This document shows, piece after piece, positions 16,776-23,427 of a DNA stretch of 29,091 nucleotides. Where the stretch lies: NCBI GenBank assembly GCA_002352285.1, contig DEIC01000118.1, positions 1,716-30,806 of the forward strand, written 5' to 3'. Under the pieces are notes generated by a model. That model had not been told where the DNA came from and searched no databases. It saw only the letters and a list, made by a program, of their open reading frames with translations. The DNA is from Alphaproteobacteria bacterium UBA2784 (lineage in GTDB: Bacteria; Pseudomonadota; Alphaproteobacteria; Micropepsales; Micropepsaceae). Numbering within the stretch: position 1 is the first letter of the stretch; every line of letters starts with the position of its first letter. A program made the translations under genes and the position numbers.

Positions 16776-17750
16776 ATGAAAACCCGCATTACCGAACTTT
16801 TCGGCATCGAGCACCCGATCATCCAGGGCGGCATGCATCATGTCGGCTATGCCGAGATGGCGGCTGCTGTGTCGAACGCGGGCGGGCTTGGCATCATCAC
16901 CGGACTGACGCAGCGCAGCCCGGAGGCGCTGGCCGCCGAAATTGCCAAGTGCCACACCCTGACAAAGAAGCCGTTCGGCGTGAACCTCACCTTCCTGCCC
17001 TCGCTGACGCCGCCGGACTATCCCGGCTATATCCGCGCTATTATCGAGGGCGGCGTGAAGATCGTGGAGACGGCGGGCAACAATCCCCAGAAATACATGC
17101 CCGCGATGAAGGAAGCCGGCATCAAAGTCATCCACAAATGCACATCCGTGCGCCATTCACTGAAGGCCGAAGCGATTGGCTGCGATGCCGTCAGCGTTGA
17201 CGGGTTTGAGTGCGGCGGCCATCCCGGCGAGGACGACATTCCCAATTTCATCCTTCTGCCACGCGCCGCCGAGGAGCTTAAAATTCCGTTCGTCGCCTCT
17301 GGCGGCATGGCGGATGGCCGCTCGCTGGTAGCGGCCCTTTCGCTGGGCGCAGAGGGCATGAACATGGGCACGCGCTTTATCGCCACCAAGGAAGCACCCG
17401 TGCATGAAAACGTGAAGCAGGCGATTGTGGCTGCAAGCGAGCTTGATACGCGCCTTATCATGCGGCCCTTGCGCAATACGGAACGCGTTCTGAAGAACGC
17501 CGCCGTCGAGCGCCTGATCGAAAAGGAAAAGGCCGCGGGCGCCAATCTGAAATTCGAGGACATCATCAGCGAAGTCGCCGGTGTCTATCCGCGCATCATG
17601 CAGGGCGGCGAGATGGATGCCGGCGCGTGGTCGTGCGGCATGGTGGTGGGCCTAATCCATGACATTCCCACCTGCAAGGAACTGATCGACCGCATCATGA
17701 AAGAGGCGCACGACATCATCGCCAAGCGGCTTTCGCGTCTGGCCGCCTGA
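16776..17750 (+). CDS. Nitronate monooxygenase family flavoprotein
   Basis: A 324-residue FMN-dependent TIM-barrel protein of the 2-nitropropane dioxygenase/nitronate monooxygenase family. Members oxidise toxic nitronates to carbonyls and nitrite, although some relatives act as enoyl reductases. It shows the N-terminal PIIQGGM (14-20), AVSNAGGLG (31-39) and ECGGHPGEDD with the probable catalytic His149. The phosphate-binding segments are ASGGMADGRS and GAEGMNMGTRF. The ATG at 16776 is chosen over a frame extension to 16731 because AGAGG lies ahead of it and the barrel begins at once. Its stop codon shares one base with the start of the MobA-like gene, so it heads a three-gene operon. Confidence 0.88.
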   Translation: MKTRITELFGIEHPIIQGGMHHVGYAEMAAAVSNAGGLGIITGLTQRSPEALAAEIAKCHTLTKKPFGVNLTFLPSLTPPDYPGYIRAIIEGGVKIVETAGNNPQKYMPAMKEAGIKVIHKCTSVRHSLKAEAIGCDAVSVDGFECGGHPGEDDIPNFILLPRAAEELKIPFVASGGMADGRSLVAALSLGAEGMNMGTRFIATKEAPVHENVKQAIVAASELDTRLIMRPLRNTERVLKNAAVERLIEKEKAAGANLKFEDIISEVAGVYPRIMQGGEMDAGAWSCGMVVGLIHDIPTCKELIDRIMKEAHDIIAKRLSRLAA

Positions 17751-18364
17751 TGACGGAACTGCGCACGCTGGGCATCATTCTGGCGGGCGGCAGGGCTGTG
17801 CGGCTGGGCGGGCGGATCAAGGCGCTGGAGATGCTGGGCGGCGCGCGCCTGATCGATCATGTGATCGCGCGGGCGCGGGGCCAGGTTGATGCGCTTGTCA
17901 TCAGCGCCAATGATCCAATGCCCGGCTTGCCGGATGATGTGACGGTGCTGGGGGATGTGCCGGGCGCCTTGCCTCTGGCGCCAGAGTTGCGCGACGGGCC
18001 GCTGGCCGGAATCGTATCAGCTCTCTTGCATGCCAGCGCGCATCGTTTTGATCTGATCCTGACCTTTGCGGGCGATACGCCCTTTGTGCCGTACACTCTG
18101 GCAAGCCAGCTGCACGCGGGCGGCGCGGGTATCCGCCTTGCCCGGTCTGATGGCCAGATCATGCCGGTGTTCGGCCTTTGGCCTGTCAGCACGCATGGCG
18201 CCCTTGCTGCGCTGATGGAAAAGGGCGAACGCTCAATCGCGGGGGCGGCGCGGCAACTGGGCGGCGTGTTTGTTGATGTTGCCTGCACAATCGGCGAGAG
18301 TTTCCACGACCTTGATACGCCGGAGGATCTGGCATGTCTGACCGCTCTCTTGCCGAAGAACTGA
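17750..18364 (+). CDS. MobA-like nucleotidyltransferase
   Basis: A 204-residue protein with the Rossmann-like fold of molybdenum-cofactor guanylyltransferase MobA and related NTP transferases. It has the N-terminal ILAGGRAVRLGGRIKAL (10-26), then a DGPLAGI segment, LTFAGDTPFVP, and a C-terminal FHDLDTPEDL. MobA-type enzymes attach GMP to molybdopterin, which NarG in this window would need. In the first motif the usual DKAL reads IKAL: the lysine is kept but the acidic residue is lost. This casts some doubt on guanylyltransferase activity, and another sugar or cofactor nucleotidyltransferase role is possible. Translation is coupled to the gene before it, and its end overlaps the FAD-linked oxidase start by 31 bases. 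Confidence 0.8.
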   Translation: MTELRTLGIILAGGRAVRLGGRIKALEMLGGARLIDHVIARARGQVDALVISANDPMPGLPDDVTVLGDVPGALPLAPELRDGPLAGIVSALLHASAHRFDLILTFAGDTPFVPYTLASQLHAGGAGIRLARSDGQIMPVFGLWPVSTHGALAALMEKGERSIAGAARQLGGVFVDVACTIGESFHDLDTPEDLACLTALLPKN

Positions 18365-19725
18365 AGTCCATCACCGGCCCTGCTGGCTGCCTTGATGGTG
18401 AAGCTGCGCGCGACTGGCGTGTGCCGCCCTTTCCCAATGCGCCCAAGCGCGCGGCGAAGGCGATTGTGCGCCCTGCAAATACCGATGAGGTTTCACGCGT
18501 TCTGAAGGCGTGTCATGCCGCCGGACAAAGCGTGATTGTGGCAGGCGGCTTGACGGGGCTTGTGCATGGCGCGGATTCCGGCGGCGGCGACGTGATCCTC
18601 TCTCTGGAGCGGATGAACCGCATCCGCGCAATTGATACGGCAAACCGCACCATGACGGCCGAGGCGGGCGTCATCATCCAGACCCTGCAGGAGGAAGCCG
18701 AGGCGCAGGGCCTCATCTATCCGGTTGATTGGGGCGCGCGCGGATCGGCCATGCTGGGCGGATCGCTGGCGACCAATGCAGGCGGCAACCGCGTGATCCG
18801 CTATGGCATGACGCGCGACCGGGTGCTGGGCATCGAAGCGGTGCTGGCCGATGGCACGGTGATCGACAATCTTTCCGGCCTCATCAAGAACAATGCGGGT
18901 TACGACCTCAAGAACCTTCTGATCGGCAGCGAGGGCACGCTGGCGGTCATCACCGCTGCCGTGCTGCGTCTTTCGGAAAAGCCTGTCAGCCAGTGTGTCG
19001 CGCTGGTCAGTTCGCCCTCGTTTGAAAGCGTCACCAGCCTGTTGCGGCGAATGGACCAAACGCTGGGCGGCCAGCTTTCCGCCTTCGAGGTGATGTGGCG
19101 CAACTCCTATGAGGTGCTGACCAGCACGCCCGAGGCGGGCCGCCCGCCCAAGCTTGCGCCAGCGCCCTATACGGTGCTGATTGAGGCGATGGGGCCGGAC
19201 ATCGCGCGCGATCAAGTGCAGTTTGAAGCAGCACTTGAAGGCGCGCTTGAAGCCGGTCTGATCGACGATGCCGTAATCGCCAAAAGCGCCGATGAGGTTC
19301 ATGCGATCTGGCGCATCCGTGACAATGTCTTTGCCTTTGCCGCGCATTGGCCGATTTTCACGTTCGATGTTTCGCTGCCCATCGGCGCGATGGAGACCTA
19401 TATCGCGCAATTAGGCACAAGGCTTCAGGCAGAATTTGCTGCGGCAAAGCTCTTCGTGTTCGGGCATCTGGGTGACGGCAATCTGCATCTGATTGCAGCA
19501 CCCGGCGCGGGAGATGCCGCTGCGCGCGCCAAGGTTGAGGCGCTTGTCTATGAGCCGCTGCAATCCTTCCGTGGCTCGGTGTCGGCCGAGCACGGCATCG
19601 GGCTTGAAAAGCGCGCCTGGCTTTCAGCCACGCGCGGCCCACACGAGATTGCGCTTATGCGCCAGATCAAACAGGTGTTTGATCCCAAAAACATTCTCAA
19701 CCCCGGCCGCATCCTGCCCGACTGA
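18334..19725 (+). CDS. FAD-linked oxidase (GlcD/D-2-hydroxyacid dehydrogenase family)
   Basis: A 463-residue member of the VAO/PCMH flavoprotein family. It has an FAD-binding PCMH domain with VAGGLTGLVHGAD (69-81), LGGSLATNAGGNRVIRYG (141-158) and LLIGSEGTLAVIT (195-207). The C-terminal cap domain has GHLGDGNLHL (about 377) and EHGIGLEKR (about 419). These match D-lactate, glycolate and D-2-hydroxyglutarate dehydrogenases, which oxidise a 2-hydroxy acid to the 2-oxo acid and pass electrons to a quinone or flavoprotein. Substrate is not resolved. It overlaps the MobA-like gene by 31 bases and ends three bases from the convergent regulator gene. Confidence 0.9.
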   Translation: MSDRSLAEELKSITGPAGCLDGEAARDWRVPPFPNAPKRAAKAIVRPANTDEVSRVLKACHAAGQSVIVAGGLTGLVHGADSGGGDVILSLERMNRIRAIDTANRTMTAEAGVIIQTLQEEAEAQGLIYPVDWGARGSAMLGGSLATNAGGNRVIRYGMTRDRVLGIEAVLADGTVIDNLSGLIKNNAGYDLKNLLIGSEGTLAVITAAVLRLSEKPVSQCVALVSSPSFESVTSLLRRMDQTLGGQLSAFEVMWRNSYEVLTSTPEAGRPPKLAPAPYTVLIEAMGPDIARDQVQFEAALEGALEAGLIDDAVIAKSADEVHAIWRIRDNVFAFAAHWPIFTFDVSLPIGAMETYIAQLGTRLQAEFAAAKLFVFGHLGDGNLHLIAAPGAGDAAARAKVEALVYEPLQSFRGSVSAEHGIGLEKRAWLSATRGPHEIALMRQIKQVFDPKNILNPGRILPD

Positions 19726-19728
19726 TGC

Positions 19729-20433
19729 TCACGAGTTCGGATCATCAATCGTGAAGGAGGGGCGCGCGAGATTGCGCAGCGCCTCTTTGCGGGCGCTGGC
19801 CAGCGTGATTTTCGGGCCCTTGACTGTCACGCCATAGGGGCCAAGCGCGGCAAAGGAGCGCGACAGAACCTCTGGCACCATGCCCAGACGCGAGGCGAGC
19901 GTTTTCTTGTCGAAGGGGAGATCGAACGCACCATTGCCGCCGGTTTCCGCATCACGCAGCAAAAGCCAGTTCGCCAGACGCTCCAGGCTTGAGCGCAATT
20001 TCTGGTTCTTCAGCTCCTTCACCACGGTGCGATAGGCCATGGCAATCTCCTGCGCCAGCGCCCGGGCAAAGGCTGCATCCTCTGCAAAATATTTCCGCAC
20101 TGCGTCGGCGGGCACCATCAGGATGCGGCAAGGGGTCAGCGCACGCACCGATTTCAGATAGACCTTGTCGAGCAAGACTGCTGCGACGATGAAGCTGTGG
20201 CCTGCGCCCAGAACAGCAATCGTCGTCTCGCGGTCGCGCCAGGCGGAGTAAACTTCCACCGCGCCATCAACAATGACATGGAGAAAATCCGGCGGATCGC
20301 CCTCGCGCACCAGTTCGACATGCGCCGGGAACCGCTGAAGGAACGATATCTTCAGCATCGCGTTCGCATGACTGTCGGCAACGCCGTGGAACAGCGGCAG
20401 TGCCCGCATCTCGGTCACATCTTCCGGCCGCAT
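19729..20433 (-). CDS. Crp/Fnr family regulator, DNR/NnrR-like, of the nitrate locus
   Basis: A 234-residue protein with an N-terminal cyclic-nucleotide-binding-type beta roll (about 10-125), a long dimer helix (128-155) and a C-terminal winged helix-turn-helix. The recognition helix reads PEVLSRSFAAL, giving Glu188, Ser191 and Arg192. This is the E-x-x-S-R set that in FNR contacts TTGAT half-sites. Only one cysteine (102) is present, so an oxygen-sensing [4Fe-4S] cluster is unlikely, and nitric-oxide or haem sensing as in DNR/NnrR is a better guess. The start at 20433 is set by GGGGAGAG just upstream; the longer frame to 20898 runs through the FNR-type boxes and antisense to narK1. It diverges from narK1 and probably controls both directions. 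Confidence 0.9.
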   Translation of the reverse strand: MRPEDVTEMRALPLFHGVADSHANAMLKISFLQRFPAHVELVREGDPPDFLHVIVDGAVEVYSAWRDRETTIAVLGAGHSFIVAAVLLDKVYLKSVRALTPCRILMVPADAVRKYFAEDAAFARALAQEIAMAYRTVVKELKNQKLRSSLERLANWLLLRDAETGGNGAFDLPFDKKTLASRLGMVPEVLSRSFAALGPYGVTVKGPKITLASARKEALRNLARPSFTIDDPNS

Positions 20434-20469
20434 GGCGACTCTCTCCCCCGTCCCGCGTCCCCGGCCGAC

Positions 20470-20510
20470 ACCATAGCGGGGAATGCAGCCGGATGGTTGA
20501 TATTTATCAT
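20470..20510 (-). promoter_or_regulatory. FNR/DNR-type box and promoter of the regulator gene
   Basis: TTGATATTTATCAT (20497-20510) matches the FNR-type consensus TTGAT-N4-ATCAA at nine of ten fixed positions. On the minus strand a TATGGT -10 box (20475-20470) is centred 31 bases from the box centre, the spacing of a class II activated promoter (site at -41.5). Transcription would start near 20462, about 30 bases ahead of the ATG. This suggests autoregulation or control by another FNR-family protein. Confidence 0.65.
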
Positions 20511-20540
20511 CTTGCGTTTTGCAAAGCTTGCCTGCGCGGC

Positions 20541-20553
20541 TTGATATCCTCAA
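20541..20553. promoter_or_regulatory. Weak FNR-like half-site pair
   Basis: TTGATATCCTCAA has a TTGA/TCAA inverted pair with a five-base spacer, one base shorter overall than a standard 14-bp FNR box. It lies between the two better sites. It may be a degenerate third site or chance. Confidence 0.25.
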
Positions 20554-20611
20554 CCCTACGTCATGATGAATGTTCCTAACTCTCTTGAATGACTGGGTTT
20601 TCTGGAATGGA

Positions 20612-20625
20612 TTGACCCGGATCAA
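20612..20625 (+). promoter_or_regulatory. FNR/DNR-type box upstream of narK1
   Basis: TTGACCCGGATCAA fits the TTGAY-N4-RTCAA pattern bound by FNR, DNR and NnrR proteins. Its centre lies about 71 bases before the narK1 ATG, mirroring the box ahead of the regulator gene. If it acts at -41.5 the transcript would begin near 20660, but I see no good -10 hexamer at the expected place (20647-20652). The 256 bases between the two genes hold these boxes and no gene. Confidence 0.65.
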
Positions 20626-20689
20626 GGGTTTGAAGACCCGCGGGCGCAGCCTCCCCACCGCAATTCTTTGATGGCGGCAGGGGCGGCCC

Positions 20690-22021
20690 ATGACAGTTTC
20701 GCAAATCAGCAGCGGCGACCAACAACGTGCGCTGTGGCTTTCCACGATCTCGTTCACCGTCTGCTTTGCGGTGTGGACGATCTTCTCGATCATTGGCGTA
20801 CAGATCAAAGGCGAGCTGGGCCTTTCCGACACGCAGTTCGGATTGCTGGTCGGCACGCCGATCCTGACCGGTTCCATCATCCGGCTGATGCTGGGCATCT
20901 GGACCGATCAATATGGCGGCCGCATCGTCTTTACGCTGGTGATGCTTTCCGCGTCTCTCGCGACGTTCCTGCTCACCTTCGCCTATGACTATCCGACGTT
21001 CCTTCTGGCGGCGCTGGGTGTGGGTATTGCGGGCGGCTCGTTTGCGGTGGGCATCGCCTACACTTCAAAATGGTTTCCGAAGGAAAAGCAGGGAACGGCC
21101 CTTGGCATTTTCGGTGCGGGCAATGTGGGCGCGGCGGTCACCAAGTTTCTGGCGCCCGTCATCATGGTGGCGGCGGGATGGAAGATGGTCGCCATTGTGT
21201 GGGCGATTGCGCTCGCCGTCATGGCCGTCATCTTTTTCATCACCACCAAGGATGACCCTGATCTTGCAGCGCGCCGCGCATCGGGCGTGAAGCCCGAGCC
21301 GATGCGCGCCATGCTGGTGCCGCTCAAGAACCTGCAGGTGTGGCGCTTCTCGCTCTATTACTTCTTCGTGTTCGGCGGATTTGTCGCGCTGGCGCTGTGG
21401 CTGCCGCGTTATTATGTCGGCGTCTATGGCCTCGACATCGTGACTGCGGGCCTTCTGGGCGCGGCCTATTCAATTCCCGGCTCGGTCTTCCGCATTCTGG
21501 GCGGCACGCTGTCGGACAAGGTGGGCGCGCGCAAGGTGATGTACTGGACCTTTATCGGCTCGGTCGTCTGCACGTTCCTGCTCTCTTATCCTTCCACGCA
21601 CTACACTGTTGACGGGATCAAGGGGCCGATCGAGTTCACCATCGCGCTCGGCTTCATTCCCTTCACCATGCTGACATTTGCACTGGGCTTTTTCATGAGC
21701 CTGGGCAAGGCCGCCGTCTATAAGCACATCCCGGTCTACTATCCGGGCCGGGTGGGATCGGTCGGCGGTGTTGTCGGCCTGATTGGCGGACTTGGCGGTT
21801 TTGTCCTGCCGATCGCGTTTGGCGCGCTCAACGATTATGTCGGCGTATGGACGAGCTGCTTCATGCTGCTCTTCGTCATCGTGGCTGCAAGCCTCCTCTG
21901 GATGCATGCCGCCATCCTGCGCATGAACCGGCTTGAACATCCTGAACTGGCCGGCCCCAAGGACTTCCCCTCTCACGATGTGCTGGGCCCGGTTCTGCCG
22001 GCTGCCCCGGCACACCGCTGA
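20690..22021 (+). CDS. narK1: NarK1-type nitrate/nitrite transporter (MFS)
   Basis: A 443-residue major-facilitator transporter with about 12 membrane helices. It carries the two glycine-rich nitrate signature segments of the NNP family: FGAGNVGAAVTKFLAP (about 139-154) and VVGLIGGLGGFVLPIAFG (about 360-377). NarK1-type proteins are thought to bring nitrate in with protons. AGGGG lies seven bases ahead of the ATG. It is the first gene of the nar operon, followed after 20 bases by a second narK. The helix RLMLGIWTDQYGGR carries the arginine expected to bind the substrate. Confidence 0.93.
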   Translation: MTVSQISSGDQQRALWLSTISFTVCFAVWTIFSIIGVQIKGELGLSDTQFGLLVGTPILTGSIIRLMLGIWTDQYGGRIVFTLVMLSASLATFLLTFAYDYPTFLLAALGVGIAGGSFAVGIAYTSKWFPKEKQGTALGIFGAGNVGAAVTKFLAPVIMVAAGWKMVAIVWAIALAVMAVIFFITTKDDPDLAARRASGVKPEPMRAMLVPLKNLQVWRFSLYYFFVFGGFVALALWLPRYYVGVYGLDIVTAGLLGAAYSIPGSVFRILGGTLSDKVGARKVMYWTFIGSVVCTFLLSYPSTHYTVDGIKGPIEFTIALGFIPFTMLTFALGFFMSLGKAAVYKHIPVYYPGRVGSVGGVVGLIGGLGGFVLPIAFGALNDYVGVWTSCFMLLFVIVAASLLWMHAAILRMNRLEHPELAGPKDFPSHDVLGPVLPAAPAHR

Positions 22022-22041
22022 CCCAACGCCGGAGAACAAAC

Positions 22042-23406
22042 ATGACCAACACATCCACACCGGCGGCAGCCAGATCGGGCGCGACCTGGCTCAAAGAGTG
22101 GCAGCCGGAAGATGCGGCCTTCTGGGCGAGCACAGGCAAGCGCGTTGCGTACCGCACGCTGACCGTCACGACCGCCAATCTGATGCTTGCCTTCATCGTC
22201 TGGTTTGTGGTGTCGGCGCTTGTCGTGCGCCTGCCGCAGATCGGCTTCAAACTCTCGACCGATGAACTCTTCTGGCTTACTGCCATGCCCGGCCTTGCGG
22301 GCGGCACGCTGCGCCTTCTCCACATGTTCCTGACGCCGGTTTATGGCACGCGCCATGTGGTGGGGCTTTCCACCCTGTCGCTCTTGATCCCCGCGATTGG
22401 CTGGTTCTATGCGGTGCAGGATCCCACCACACCGTTCTGGGCGCTGATGCTGCTGGCCTTTGCGGCGGGACTGGGCGGCGGCAATTTCTCGTCATTCATG
22501 CCTTCGACCAGCCTCTTCTTCCCCAAGCGGCTGCAAGGAACCGCGCTTGCCATCCAGGCAGGCATCGGCAATTTCGGCGTCTCTGTCGTGCAGTTTGTCA
22601 CGCCCTGGATCATCGGCTTTGCGCTGATGGGCAGCACCGCCTTCATGGGCGAGCCGCAAATGATGACAAAGGCCGGCGTCACGTCAAACGTATGGCTGCA
22701 GAATGCCGCGGCCATCTATGTGCCCTTCATCGCGGTTCTGGGCATCACGGCCCTGATCCTTCTGAGGTCGGTGCCGATCACCGCCAATTTCCGCGAGCAG
22801 TTCGACATCTTCCGCTCCAAGCACACGTGGACGATGACGTCGCTCTACATCATGACATTCGGCGCGTTCTCCGGCCTTGCGGCGACGTTCCCGCTGCTCA
22901 TCAAGCAGTGCTATGGCGGGCTTGAGGGCGCGCCCGATCCGCTGGCCTTTGCCTTCTATGGCCCGCTGGTGGGTTCAATCTCGCGGGTGCTGGCGGGCCC
23001 CGTTTCCGACCGGCTTGGCGGTGCACGTGTGACGCAGTGGGCGGGCATCGGCATGGTCTTGTGCGCGATTGCCGTTCCCTTCTTCACGACACCGACATCG
23101 CTCGACAGTTTCCCTTACTTTGTGGCGGCGATGCTGGCGCTCTTCTTCTTTGCCGGCGTCGGCAATGCGTCCACCTTCAAGCAGATGCCGATGATCTTCC
23201 CGCCGCGCCAGGCAGGAGGTGTGATCGGCTTTACCGCTGCGATTGCGGCCTATGGCCCCTTCTTCTTCGGCCTTCTGTTCGGCTGGTCGTTTGGCGCCTT
23301 TGGCAATCCCAATGCCGTCTTCTGGGGCCTTGCCGTCTTCTTTGCCGCCAACGTGTTCCTGAACTGGCGGCTTTATGCGCGCCGCAACGCGCCCCATCCG
23401 TGCTGA
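22042..23406 (+). CDS. narK2: NarK2-type nitrate/nitrite transporter (MFS)
   Basis: A 454-residue MFS transporter of the NNP family, about 12 membrane helices after a roughly 35-residue cytosolic start. The nitrate signatures read QAGIGNFGVSVVQFVTPW (about 172-189) and GFTAAIAAYGPFFFGLLFG (about 395-413). The substrate-binding arginine regions are RLLHMF and SRVLAGPVSDR. NarK2-type partners usually exchange nitrite out for nitrate in. It is distinctly different from NarK1, so this is an old pair rather than a recent duplication. Paracoccus has the two types fused and Pseudomonas has them as separate genes ahead of narGHJI. It is spaced 20-21 bases from both neighbours. Confidence 0.92.
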   Translation: MTNTSTPAAARSGATWLKEWQPEDAAFWASTGKRVAYRTLTVTTANLMLAFIVWFVVSALVVRLPQIGFKLSTDELFWLTAMPGLAGGTLRLLHMFLTPVYGTRHVVGLSTLSLLIPAIGWFYAVQDPTTPFWALMLLAFAAGLGGGNFSSFMPSTSLFFPKRLQGTALAIQAGIGNFGVSVVQFVTPWIIGFALMGSTAFMGEPQMMTKAGVTSNVWLQNAAAIYVPFIAVLGITALILLRSVPITANFREQFDIFRSKHTWTMTSLYIMTFGAFSGLAATFPLLIKQCYGGLEGAPDPLAFAFYGPLVGSISRVLAGPVSDRLGGARVTQWAGIGMVLCAIAVPFFTTPTSLDSFPYFVAAMLALFFFAGVGNASTFKQMPMIFPPRQAGGVIGFTAAIAAYGPFFFGLLFGWSFGAFGNPNAVFWGLAVFFAANVFLNWRLYARRNAPHPC

Positions 23407-23427
23407 GCAAGAGACGGGAGAGATTAC

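Noticed and set aside
18493..19410. 305-codon open frame on the minus strand
   Set aside because: Antisense to the FAD-linked oxidase, with no credible ribosome-binding site or domain.
20434..20898. N-terminal extension of the Crp/Fnr regulator
   Set aside because: It would run through the FNR-type boxes and antisense to narK1; the ATG at 20433 has a good ribosome-binding site and gives the usual family length.
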